Origin: a virus
Length of the DNA: 23,088 nucleotides
Strand: one strand, 5' to 3'
Virus record (IMG/VR): IMGVR_UViG_3300044956_001184
Span: 1 to 23,088 of that record
The notes beneath the pieces were generated by a model. The model saw nothing but the letters and a program-made list of their open reading frames with translations, searched no databases and had not been told where the DNA came from. Positions within the stretch are counted from its first letter, which is position 1. The number at the start of each line of letters is the position of its first letter. The translations under genes and the position numbers were made by a program. Positions 13,532 to 20,993 of this stretch are shown piece by piece.

Positions 13532-16500
13532 TTACCTGGCGCGGGCATATTTAAAGGGTGATTCGGCAAAGGCAGCGTAGATGTAGGTGCCTCCATTTTG
13601 GTTATACTGCGTGCCGGTATTCCTCGATTTAAACCCATTACTTAAGAGATCAATATGCCAACCGCTCGATTCAGCATTGGCTGAGTTTGCTTCCAGTGCG
13701 TATTCAGCCAAGTTATAAGGAGTACGGCTTGTGTCCCAAATAATGAAGCTTCCCGCCGAATCGCTTCGTTTGATCATTAACCATCTGGGCTTAAAACCGC
13801 CGGTAAATACAAACGGACCATCTGTGCTGCCATTGCCGGTGTAACTACCAAAAGAAGAGTACCCGGCTACTGGGGCGAAGCAGTAGGCGACGCTATTACC
13901 AGCACCCGCAAACGTGCTCCCTAAGGTAAATACGGTTGAAGTTGGCGTGGTGCTATTCCAGGCATTTGAAGTATTGTCCTGCCCGGCAGTGGAATTGAGA
14001 ATTAAGTAGTAAGCATTAGATGTTAGGTTTTTATGATAAACACCCCAGTTATAGGTTTGCGCCCTTGATTTAAAGATGATAAAATAGGGCTCGACACCTA
14101 AACCGTGGCCAATAGTTGCGTTGCCGCTTGACTGAGCGGTAAAAGTAACAATCGAGAACCCCGCACTGGTGTTAGCCCTCACCTGACTAGTGATGGAGCC
14201 TTGTGTGTTGGGTACGGTGGAACTGCCAGCATCCCAGCACCAGGCGACGTAGGTTCGGCCTGTGTAGTTGGTATAGCCATCGTTATCACCACCAAGGGTG
14301 AAGCCGTTAGCGTTGAACGCTGTAATGCCGGCAATATTCGTATCAGGATTTGTTGTACTGCTGAATAGACCAAGCGTTCCTCCACGAACTGAATCAATCC
14401 ACGTTGGAGCTGCCGCTTGGTTTCGACTTTTGATAAATACTAGATCTGGATTAAAATTGAGCCCAGTAATCGTCTGCGTGCTGCTATTTCCTGTGTACAA
14501 CAGTACATCAAACACCGTAGAAGGCTGTGCAACTACTGGGTCGGTCAGGTTTTGTGTGCAGAGTGCTTTGTGATCAGCACTGGGACGGTTTGTGCCAGGT
14601 GTTTGGTAGGCAAAGGGGCGTTGGCCGAAGTTGGCTGCAATTGTAACGTTAATTCCACCAAGCACGATAGGAACCGCAGTACCAATGATGCCGGAAAATG
14701 CTTGGCCTTGGCTTACGCCATTCTTGTAAAAGGTAATCGTACCTGCATCCATATCAAGGGCCACTCCCATAATATCACCACCAGCAAATGAGGCACCATA
14801 AGCCGATTGAGTTAATGCATTCACTTTGTTCCCTGAAGGGATATAATAGTAGTCAGCAGAACTCCCTGCCGAAAGATCAGTTTGTCGATTTAGGTCTGTG
14901 CAAATCCCCATTCCTGGATAAAAATTACTATATACGTTATTAATAGTAACTTCCCAGTACCACTTCCCAGACGAAAGGCCCCACGTACCATAAATAAAAG
15001 TTGCGTTAGCACTGCCCTGGCATAGTGCATCAAGATTTCCGTTTAACAGCGTGTCAAATGAAGACTTTTTAAGTGGATTCCAAGTGCAATAATTCCCCCG
15101 CACCTCACCACCAACGCCTGTATCGGTGCCGTAATTAGTCGGGGTGTCTACGAGGCTGTCGTTGCCTGCAGCAATCGTGGCGTTTTGTGTGGAGCTGGGT
15201 GGATTGAAGTTGCCGGTGTATTTTGCAACACCTTTGTAGATACGCAAATCGCTGATGTAGCCATTTGTGTTGTACGAAGCAGAACCAATTGCAGGTGTGT
15301 TGCCTACATACGCTGTGGTTTGCGCAGTTACGTTGGTCGAGTTTGTGAAACTTCCCTGTTGAACACCGTCAACAAATAAAAGCAGTGTCGTTCCGCTGCG
15401 CGTTACAGCCCAATGCTGCCATACACCATATTGAACTACTGCGTTGGTAGTCGTAAATGTGTTAGAACCTATCTCGACAGTGGGCTTTTCGTATCCCCAT
15501 GAAAGACCCTGAAAAAAGGCAATATGTGTTCCGCCTGATGTGTCTAGTACAAACTGGTTAAAGCCGGTGGTGCGACTCGTCATCTGCACCCATGCCTCAA
15601 TTGTAAAGTCTCCCGTGCCAAAGTTCGTTATCGTGCCGGGATTAAAGCTCAGATATTTTGCCGTTGAAGTCCCATCAAAATTCCCAGAACTGCCATAAAA
15701 TTTTGACTGGCTTGTAGAGGTAGTTGCGTTTGTTCTTGTTAAAGTTACTGCGCTACCACTACCTTTGATCGTCGCGCTTTCATCCGTGAACGTCGTGCCG
15801 TTGTTGATGCCATCCATCGGGATAGCCAGCACAATCGAACTGCTGTTGCTATCCGTCCGAGTGCCAGTGCCCTTTGTTGTGCCGTAAGTATCGGTGGTGT
15901 TATAAATTGGCAGTGCGCCTGATGCTGCCGCCACCGATGTAGGACCGCCCGTCGTTGTTTGCAAATTGAACGGCGTCCAGTTATTTCCATTGCCACTAGT
16001 GTCCGCCCCTAATGTGGCAGCAGTATTATTACTGTTATCAGAGAAGGTAAGCTTAAAGCCATTTACAGCGCCAGCACCAACGTTGTAACTGCCAGTATAT
16101 GTTTTTGGAATCAATTGCCCAGTAGTGGCATCAGTTTCGGTGAAACTGCTCGGAGTAAGAGCAGCACCGTCGATGAAGTGGATGTCGGCGAGGTAGCCGG
16201 AGAAATAACCAGAGCTTCCGTATGAACCTTTACCAATAGTTTGTGGATTAACCGAACCAAAGTTTGTATCTACGTTTTGACCGGGGTAAGCAGCGATCGA
16301 AAACGTAGTTACCTGCGCTCCATTCACATAAAGCTTGAAACGTTCTGTAGATGTTGCACTTGCTGTATTGGCGACAAAAACTAAGTGATACCAAGCTGAG
16401 GGATCTCTAAAAACCTGAGTCGTTTGTAAAATCGTATGACCAGATACGCCGTTGTACAAACCTGCGATTAGAGTATCGTCTGCAAGAAAAACGCAAAGAT

Positions 16501-16714
16501 TGTCAATTACATCTTGGCGGACGCCTACCGCTCCTCTTTTAATCCAGCAGCTCAGTGTATAGACGTCGCGATTTGCTGCTGTTAAGTTGCAGGACAAGTA
16601 GGCACTGTCACTACTATTGAATCGCAGAGATCTGCTGATTTGGTACGCCGCTGACCCACCTCCCGTTGCTTTAGAGGCGCCGAGAAAAAACTGTTGAGAC
16701 GCACCTATTGTCAC
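13532..16714 (-). CDS. Tail fibre/adhesin with two LamG-type domains, SPRY domain and C-terminal beta repeats
   Basis: A 1060-aa surface protein. Residues about 28-190 form a concanavalin/LamG-like domain (LRFNSSDSAYLSCNLTAA, TLSCWIKRG, WYHLVFVANTA, RFKLYVNGAQV, IHFIDGAALTPSSF). Residues about 293-505 form a second (FDGTSTAKYLSFNPGT, FTIEAWVQM, WQHWAVTRSGTTLLLFVDGV, YISDLRIYKGVAKYT). Residues about 578-700 are SPRY-like (SSGKWYWEVTINN, GMGICTD, VALDMDAGTITFYKNG). The last 300 residues hold repeated strands with VFIKSRNQ/FIIFKSR/WLMIKRS and end YIYAAFAESPFKYARAR, as in DUF7483-type ends of marine phage fibres. Such proteins bind host surface sugars. The gene overlaps the next upstream gene by ATGA. 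Its DNA is visibly GC-richer than its neighbours, hinting at recent exchange. Confidence 0.85.
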   Translation of the reverse strand: MTIGASQQFFLGASKATGGGSAAYQISRSLRFNSSDSAYLSCNLTAANRDVYTLSCWIKRGAVGVRQDVIDNLCVFLADDTLIAGLYNGVSGHTILQTTQVFRDPSAWYHLVFVANTASATSTERFKLYVNGAQVTTFSIAAYPGQNVDTNFGSVNPQTIGKGSYGSSGYFSGYLADIHFIDGAALTPSSFTETDATTGQLIPKTYTGSYNVGAGAVNGFKLTFSDNSNNTAATLGADTSGNGNNWTPFNLQTTTGGPTSVAAASGALPIYNTTDTYGTTKGTGTRTDSNSSSIVLAIPMDGINNGTTFTDESATIKGSGSAVTLTRTNATTSTSQSKFYGSSGNFDGTSTAKYLSFNPGTITNFGTGDFTIEAWVQMTSRTTGFNQFVLDTSGGTHIAFFQGLSWGYEKPTVEIGSNTFTTTNAVVQYGVWQHWAVTRSGTTLLLFVDGVQQGSFTNSTNVTAQTTAYVGNTPAIGSASYNTNGYISDLRIYKGVAKYTGNFNPPSSTQNATIAAGNDSLVDTPTNYGTDTGVGGEVRGNYCTWNPLKKSSFDTLLNGNLDALCQGSANATFIYGTWGLSSGKWYWEVTINNVYSNFYPGMGICTDLNRQTDLSAGSSADYYYIPSGNKVNALTQSAYGASFAGGDIMGVALDMDAGTITFYKNGVSQGQAFSGIIGTAVPIVLGGINVTIAANFGQRPFAYQTPGTNRPSADHKALCTQNLTDPVVAQPSTVFDVLLYTGNSSTQTITGLNFNPDLVFIKSRNQAAAPTWIDSVRGGTLGLFSSTTNPDTNIAGITAFNANGFTLGGDNDGYTNYTGRTYVAWCWDAGSSTVPNTQGSITSQVRANTSAGFSIVTFTAQSSGNATIGHGLGVEPYFIIFKSRAQTYNWGVYHKNLTSNAYYLILNSTAGQDNTSNAWNSTTPTSTVFTLGSTFAGAGNSVAYCFAPVAGYSSFGSYTGNGSTDGPFVFTGGFKPRWLMIKRSDSAGSFIIWDTSRTPYNLAEYALEANSANAESSGWHIDLLSNGFKSRNTGTQYNQNGGTYIYAAFAESPFKYARAR

Positions 16715-17817
16715 TGAGATCCTCCAGAATAAGCTGCGGTAAGAATACCTACAACGCGAGTTGGCGCAACAACATAATAGGCAAGAACATCTATACCACT
16801 AGCTGCGGTAGTTAAAGTTGGAGCCGTTCCTCCTTGAAAGGCCCAGCTACCGCTATATGCCAGGGTACGACTTCCAGTGTTATCTTGACGAATTGTTATG
16901 GCACCACACTGGCCCCCGCTAGCATTTATAGGGCCGGCAAAAGTAGCATTCGATGCTAAAGTTACTGTAAAATTATTACCTGTCGAAAAATCGACTAGTA
17001 AAACACTAGAGCTTGTAATTGTATTAACAGTGCCAAACGACTGTTTGTTAACAATGACTGTGCCACTGAGCACACCACCTGTCTTATCATATTTATTATC
17101 TAAAGAGCTTAGGGCTGCGTTACCGCTAGATAAAGCATTTGCACCTACGACTAAGGCGGCGTTACCAGAAGCCTGCGCTGTTTGTGCCGCACTAATCCCT
17201 GCATTACCAGAAGCCTGCGCTGTTTGTGCCGCACTAATCCCTGCATTACCAGAAGCTAGAGCATTTATCGCACCATTATCAACTATATAGAAAGAACCTC
17301 CCATACTACTATGGGAAGTACATTGATAATAAAGAGTATTAGGCGCATCGAATTGAACATTCCAAATCAATGTTCCGTTAATAACATCATTATTTGTAAT
17401 TCCAGCATTGTATTGAGTTCCAACAGAACCATTAGGAGTTGTTTGCACCCTAAAAGGATGCGCTCCCATCGTGTTAGTAAATTTATATTGTTGACCTCTT
17501 ACCAATGTTATTAAAGGATCGTTTTCACCCCCACTAAACCCAGGCCCAGTAAAAGTATAATCATTGTTTCCGTTCGCCCCAATAAGCCATTCAGCCGTGA
17601 AAATTCCTTTGTCCAACGCTGCATTACCAGAGGCTAGCGCTCTTACCCCTTGGCTAATACCCGCATTACCACTAATTTGAGCTGAACCATCAATGCCCAG
17701 CGAAGACCCTACGTAGATAAGACCACTAGGAGCAGATGCAAGAGCTACCGTAGTATCACCAGCAGGTAGCTCTGAGAAGAGCCCGCTAATAATAACCAGT
17801 GGTTTACGAGTAGGCAT
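16711..17817 (-). CDS. Tail-fibre protein with embedded cupredoxin-like domain
   Basis: The 368-aa protein starts with MPTRKPLVIISGLFSELPAG and a beta-rich head, then has Ala/Gly/Ser-rich shaft segments built on the motif ASGNAxL/I, found at about 49-68, 188-234. Between them, residues about 75-180 form a plastocyanin-like domain: a strand YKFTNTMGAHPFRVQTTPNG, then TLYYQCTSHSSMGGSFYIV. H120, C166, H169 and M172 are placed like the His-Cys-His-Met ligands of type 1 copper sites, although Cys-x2-His-x2-Met is tighter than plastocyanin's Cys-x2-His-x4-Met. The C-terminal part (about 245-368) is another beta domain (GTVIVNKQSFG, FTVTLASNATFAGPINASGG, GILTAAYSGG). It is co-transcribed with the 1060-aa fibre and is likely a fibre or fibre adaptor. 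Copper binding is inference. Confidence 0.75.
   Translation of the reverse strand: MPTRKPLVIISGLFSELPAGDTTVALASAPSGLIYVGSSLGIDGSAQISGNAGISQGVRALASGNAALDKGIFTAEWLIGANGNNDYTFTGPGFSGGENDPLITLVRGQQYKFTNTMGAHPFRVQTTPNGSVGTQYNAGITNNDVINGTLIWNVQFDAPNTLYYQCTSHSSMGGSFYIVDNGAINALASGNAGISAAQTAQASGNAGISAAQTAQASGNAALVVGANALSSGNAALSSLDNKYDKTGGVLSGTVIVNKQSFGTVNTITSSSVLLVDFSTGNNFTVTLASNATFAGPINASGGQCGAITIRQDNTGSRTLAYSGSWAFQGGTAPTLTTAASGIDVLAYYVVAPTRVVGILTAAYSGGSQ
17162..17245 (-). repeat. Two exact 42-bp tandem units
   Basis: Two identical 42-base units (17162-17203 and 17204-17245) lie end to end, with the first 11 bases of a third following. Each codes for 14 residues, GISAAQTAQASGNA in phase, in the shaft of the cupredoxin-containing fibre. 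Perfect identity suggests recent duplication or frequent recombination. Confidence 0.95.
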
Positions 17818-17849
17818 GATTCTATAATTCTAAATGTAGTATAGCGACG

Positions 17850-18356
17850 CTAAGTTAAAAGAGTTGGAGGTAAAATTTCAACTTCAATCTCTGTTGTGCT
17901 AAATGCTTTACCTAAACCAACTAAAGCTTGATATTGATCAGTACCAGAAGCAGTAATTGAGCCGGAAGCTGTAGTGTAACGAGTTAGCTGACCAGTATAT
18001 TTTGACAAAAAGTAAAACTCGCCGGGTACGAGCGAAGATTCAGCAGTAATATTTGCTGCAGATACAACAGCTATATCATCCACGTTCACAGCCACGCCGG
18101 AGGTAACTCCTGCATCTCCTGCTGTAATTCCTATAGCACCGAAGTTAAAATGTGCAATTCCACTCAGTGCGCTAGCTGGAAAAACTAAGGCTCCACTTAC
18201 GTAAACAACTTGACCTTGAATTAAATTTGAACCGGCTGTAAAGTTTTGTGTTGTAGGTAGAGACGTTGTAACCCCGACGCCATTTATCAGAAAAACTTCG
18301 ACTCCAGCAGGAGAAAACGACGTATATTTACGATTAAAAATGGACCTATCGGTCAT
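17850..18356 (-). CDS. Beta-rich virion/tail-associated protein, paralogue of the next gene
   Basis: A 168-aa protein rich in Val, Ser, Thr, Ala and Gly, without charged helices. It reads as a series of strands: NFTAGSNLIQGQVVYVSGAL, GIAHFNFGAIGITAG, AVNVDDIAVVSAANIT, VPGEFYFLSKYTGQLTRYTT and ALVGLGKAFSTTEIEVEILP. The layout of an AGS/GQ-V-Y-V-S-G strand, a P-G-E-F-Y-F-L-S strand, and an L-V-G-L-G-K-A-F-S-T-T-E-I-E-V-E-I end matches small capsid-decoration or tail-fibre-associated proteins of phages (DUF2190-like in spirit). The 129-aa gene downstream of it in sequence shares the layout. AAAGG sits just before the ATG at 18356. Role as a virion surface protein is inferred from context. Confidence 0.65.
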   Translation of the reverse strand: MTDRSIFNRKYTSFSPAGVEVFLINGVGVTTSLPTTQNFTAGSNLIQGQVVYVSGALVFPASALSGIAHFNFGAIGITAGDAGVTSGVAVNVDDIAVVSAANITAESSLVPGEFYFLSKYTGQLTRYTTASGSITASGTDQYQALVGLGKAFSTTEIEVEILPPTLLT

Positions 18357-18406
18357 GGCCCTTTAAATAATTACTTCTAGTTTAATCATATCACTAAGGT
18401 AAAGCA

Positions 18407-18796
18407 TTAAAGAGGGGTAGTAACAAAAACAGGACGCCCAATTTCAATATTTATACCAGAACTAGAAACAGCTCGGCCAAGAGGGACAAGATATGCGGAA
18501 GAAAGAGCAGAAGAATTAAGTTCTGTTTGAAAGTCAGTATAAGAGGCTTGAATAGTCCCGGATATTATGGAAAGATAAGGAATATTTCCTGTGGTTTGAC
18601 CCGAAAAAATATATTGGATACTGTCTTTATCTACACGGACAAGTCCTTGTTCAGACGCAGAATCCAGTGCGATACCAATGCATTTAGCATTATTTAAATT
18701 TGCAGCAGAAGAGGGAAAAATTGTTCCACTTGACCCTACAGTCACGGGCTGACCTGCAGTTATAGCTGTTAGAGCCCGAAAACTTACAAGCGCCAT
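18407..18796 (-). CDS. Small beta-rich virion/tail-associated protein
   Basis: A 129-aa protein of the same type as its neighbour at 17850-18356: ALTAITAGQPVTVGSSGTIF, then AKCIGIALDSASEQGLVRV, IQYIFSGQTTGNIPYLSIIS and YLVPLGRAVSSSGINIEIGR. The corresponding blocks (GQ-V-x-V-S/G near the start, a P-Y-L-S strand in the middle, L-V-x-L-G-R/K-A-x-S-S/T-x-x-I-x-I/V-E-I at the end) suggest a gene duplication. It lies between the 40-aa basic gene and the 168-aa gene and is surely part of the late leftward operon. Start is the ATG at 18796. The exact role (decoration, fibre base) cannot be told. Confidence 0.65.
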   Translation of the reverse strand: MALVSFRALTAITAGQPVTVGSSGTIFPSSAANLNNAKCIGIALDSASEQGLVRVDKDSIQYIFSGQTTGNIPYLSIISGTIQASYTDFQTELNSSALSSAYLVPLGRAVSSSGINIEIGRPVFVTTPL

Positions 18797-18820
18797 ATCA
18801 AAAGTATACCTAATTAAATT

Positions 18821-18943
18821 TTAGCCTTTACCTTGACCACGTGATTTTTTACGCCCGTGATTTGGTTTTGAGTGAAGTCCATTACCTTGCCTGGTCTTCT
18901 TAGGTTTAAATTCAATTTTATTAGTGGGAGATTTGGTTGTCAT
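18821..18943 (-). CDS. 40-aa very basic protein
   Basis: An ATG at 18941-18943 opens 40 codons ending TAA at 18821-18823. The product is MTTKSPTNKIEFKPKKTRQG followed by NGLHSKPNHGRKKSRGQGKG, with about one third Lys/Arg and no hydrophobic core. The two motifs TRQGNG and KSRGQG look deliberate. I have an unverified memory of similar short basic proteins beside tail or structural genes in cyanophages. A nucleic-acid-binding or virion role is possible. It lies between two structural genes on the same strand, fills an otherwise empty gap of about 170 bases, and is likely real despite its length. Confidence 0.6.
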   Translation of the reverse strand: MTTKSPTNKIEFKPKKTRQGNGLHSKPNHGRKKSRGQGKG

Positions 18944-18970
18944 AAAAAAATGGTAAAATAAACAATACTA

Positions 18971-19735
18971 TTAAACCCAAGACGAGCCATTCCAGACTTT
19001 TAGAACACTTGCACCGCTGTCGTACCAAAGATTACCTTGCTGACTAGGTGCTGGAGCAGCAACACCATAAGCGGCGTTTCTAACGGAACCAGTTTCGTAC
19101 CAACCAGAACTGGCGGCATCATAGATGAACAAATTGCCTAGTAGCTGGTTAAACCACAAGGTACCATCCCTTGGGGGTGAATTAAGACCAGCACCGGATG
19201 GAGGTAGTTCTGACTTAACTGCAATTGCTTCGGAGTTGGTTTGGTACCAACCATCATAATCTATTCCAGTTCCACTTGCATAAATAAATAGACGCCCCTC
19301 ATTAGTGTCAAACCAAAGGGCACCTGGGTTGTATCCTGAACCAGGTGACCCAGAAACAACTGTTGGACTGGTAACTAGACCAGAAACGCTGACAAGACTA
19401 CCACTATACACAACATTTGTACTCCCTTGACCAACAACACCAATATTTATCAGAGATGACCCACCACTAGTTGTTATATAAACACCAGAACCGCCAACAA
19501 CACCTGAAACTACAGCCGAGGCCTCAGTAGAAATACCTGATATTGTAATATTTAAATCTTCTAAAACTTGAACAACACCATCAAAATTAGCGGCATAACC
19601 ACTAGGGTCCATCATAAAACTTACAGTTCCCACACCGCTGACCGTGTAAATGATGTCCTGAACAACATCAATTATACCCCGAAAATTAGCTTCATGAAGC
19701 GCTTTCCTAGCAGGGTAGTGAATACACGCCGACAT
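18971..19735 (-). CDS. Tail-fibre-type structural protein with repeated G-x-L-W-(F/Y) motifs
   Basis: The 254-aa protein has an N-terminal pair of similar segments (NFRGIIDVVQDIIYTVSG at 17-34 and NFDGVVQVLEDLNITISG at 50-67), a central Ser/Gly/Val-rich beta region, and three copies of a short repeat: GALWFDTNEGRLFIYASG (138-155) ending DGWYQ, GTLWFNQLLGNLFIYDAA (191-208) ending SGWYE, and GNLWYDSGASVLKVWNGSSW (234-253). The repeat is common in phage tail fibres and fibre-associated proteins. It is the first larger gene of the leftward late operon after the promoter at 19987-20016. ATG at 19735. Specific function (fibre, tail tip or chaperone-like adaptor) is not decidable from sequence. Confidence 0.7.
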   Translation of the reverse strand: MSACIHYPARKALHEANFRGIIDVVQDIIYTVSGVGTVSFMMDPSGYAANFDGVVQVLEDLNITISGISTEASAVVSGVVGGSGVYITTSGGSSLINIGVVGQGSTNVVYSGSLVSVSGLVTSPTVVSGSPGSGYNPGALWFDTNEGRLFIYASGTGIDYDGWYQTNSEAIAVKSELPPSGAGLNSPPRDGTLWFNQLLGNLFIYDAASSGWYETGSVRNAAYGVAAPAPSQQGNLWYDSGASVLKVWNGSSWV

Positions 19736-19791
19736 CGTATATTTACCCGAAGATACTTTAGTTTAGACAATACCTTAGTATTCTAAAGATT

Positions 19792-19956
19792 TTACTCCTT
19801 CTTGAGACTATGTAAATCAAGGGGATGATTAAAACCATCTTCAGCAATTTTCCAAGCTGGAATATTTAAAAGATTAGCCCAGCGTTTGCACTCATCCCAA
19901 AAAATTAAATCAGGAATTGCTTGCTTTTCTAAAACAGCAGGGGGCATTACGACCAT
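19792..19956 (-). CDS. Small 54-aa protein, first gene of the leftward block
   Basis: An ATG at 19954-19956 opens 54 codons to TAA at 19792-19794; a second ATG three codons later is also possible. The product starts MVVMPPAVLEKQAIPDLIFW, continues DECKRWANLLNIPAWKIAED and ends in HSLKKE. The aromatic, mixed-charge composition (four Trp/Phe clusters) looks like a small folded helical protein. It is the first ORF downstream of the TTGACA/TAGTAT promoter, with a leader of about 25 bases, and points the same way as all the structural genes. I recognise no family. Confidence 0.6.
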   Translation of the reverse strand: MVVMPPAVLEKQAIPDLIFWDECKRWANLLNIPAWKIAEDGFNHPLDLHSLKKE

Positions 19957-20300
19957 GGTTTGTTAAAGAAATGAAGGGATAACTACATACTAACAGAAAA
20001 TCTAAAGATATGTCAAATTTTTAAAGCCCCACATGGTGTTTTGCTTCAAACTAAATTCAAAAACCTTGCTGTGACTCAAATATAGTCTTAAATTGCACCT
20101 AAAATCAAATCTTTAAATATATTTAAAATTAAATTAGTAAAAATACTTTAAATGCAGACTTACTTCCGACTTTAAATTATATAAATAATTCTATTGCTTA
20201 GCAGTTTTTGACTCAGAAAGGAATAGTAAAAAAGAAGTTTAAATTCCATGTCGAAGCAAGAAGCACTATGGTATGGTGAGTCACATACTTCACAAAATAC
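19957..20300. promoter_or_regulatory. AT-rich divergent control region with repeated (A/G)CTTTAAAT-like words
   Basis: No gene is supported in these 344 bases, which separate the leftward and rightward halves. The left part holds the leftward promoter (19987-20016). From about 20083 to 20247 a TTTAAAT-centred word recurs five times: GTCTTAAATTG (about 20085), ATCTTTAAATA (20109), TACTTTAAATG (20144), GACTTTAAATT (20169) and AGTTTAAATTC (20236). TATATAAATAAT near 20177-20190 could be a rightward -10 or an unwinding element. Repressor operators, early promoters or a replication origin are all possible; nothing decides between them. Confidence 0.45.
19987..20016 (-). promoter_or_regulatory. Sigma-70-like promoter for the leftward structural block
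   Basis: On the minus strand TTGACA (20011-20016) is followed after 18 bases by TAGTAT (19987-19992), four of six matches to TATAAT. It stands about 30 bases before the first leftward ATG (19956), in the only sizable gap at the divergence point. Host RNA polymerase could use it. Confidence 0.5.
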
Positions 20301-20993
20301 ATGGTCTCCCTTGATCCCTACGTCTCCGTTTTCGGGCTCATTGTCCGTACACCTCCGGATCCGCCAGACGGTCCTGTCTTAAAAGAATACGATTTGGACT
20401 CATTTAGAGTCGTTGAACAAGCTGCAACGGCCACCTTGCATTGCAAATGTGGTCGTAGCGACCCTTTTACCCTGTCCATTCCCGACCTTTCGCGAATTCA
20501 TCCGGTAAGGGGGTTTTACGCTTGTCCAACGTGTCTAAAAGAGCTTCACTCGGCTCGTACAGTCGCTCAAAAGGTTGCGGTCTGGCTACGGCAAAACAAC
20601 TCGGTTATCACCCCACTCAAACATCTTTTTTTACCTAATAATTTGACAAGATTTATGGATCCAGACTCTAGATTGGCCACGAGGCCGCGCCGGTTTATTT
20701 ATAGTAGTTACTATGACGTCGATCTTAGTTCTAAAGAAAACATTATTTCTACTTGTAATGAATCTCATTGTGTAAATCCTTTACATTGTCAAATAGCAAA
20801 CAGCCCTGCTACTAAAATTACATCCCAAATGGTTGAGGACACCGCAAAATGGATAAAAAAAGGTATATCAAACAAAACTTTGCAGGAACTTATAGAAATA
20901 AAATACGGGGTTTCTTTGAGTATGCGCAGCATAAGCAACATAAAACGGTCAGCGACCTTATTGATCGAAACGCAGACTTATTGTACGTGCTAG
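20301..20993 (+). CDS. Zinc ribbon + zinc-loop + HTH protein, probable DNA-binding regulator or nuclease relative
   Basis: First gene of the rightward block, 230 aa. After a Pro-rich start, residues 48-78 form a four-cysteine zinc ribbon (HCKCGRSDPF at C48/C50 and YACPTCLK at C75/C78). Residues 150-163 carry STCNESHCVNPLHC, the C-x-x-x-x-C-V-N-P-x-H loop of HNH homing-type endonucleases. Residues 172-216 form a helix-turn-helix (KITSQMVEDTAKWIKKGISN, then LQELIEIKYGVSLSMRSISN). The zinc-loop plus HTH arrangement matches the protein at 3510-4067, suggesting a common ancestor. It may control early transcription, or be a remnant of a mobile endonuclease; no clear catalytic His-Asn-His set is seen. 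The ATG at 20301 has no Shine-Dalgarno. The last ten residues are low-information. Confidence 0.65.
   Translation: MVSLDPYVSVFGLIVRTPPDPPDGPVLKEYDLDSFRVVEQAATATLHCKCGRSDPFTLSIPDLSRIHPVRGFYACPTCLKELHSARTVAQKVAVWLRQNNSVITPLKHLFLPNNLTRFMDPDSRLATRPRRFIYSSYYDVDLSSKENIISTCNESHCVNPLHCQIANSPATKITSQMVEDTAKWIKKGISNKTLQELIEIKYGVSLSMRSISNIKRSATLLIETQTYCTC

Noticed and set aside
14179-15996. Several open frames on both strands inside the 1060-aa fibre gene
   Set aside because: They are by-products of the GC-richer, repetitive fibre gene; none has a coherent domain or composition.
20248-20382. 44-codon ORF starting just upstream of and overlapping the zinc/HTH gene in another frame
   Set aside because: Most of it is out-of-frame reading of the larger gene, with Ser/Pro-rich noise-like composition. 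A short regulatory upstream ORF cannot be excluded.
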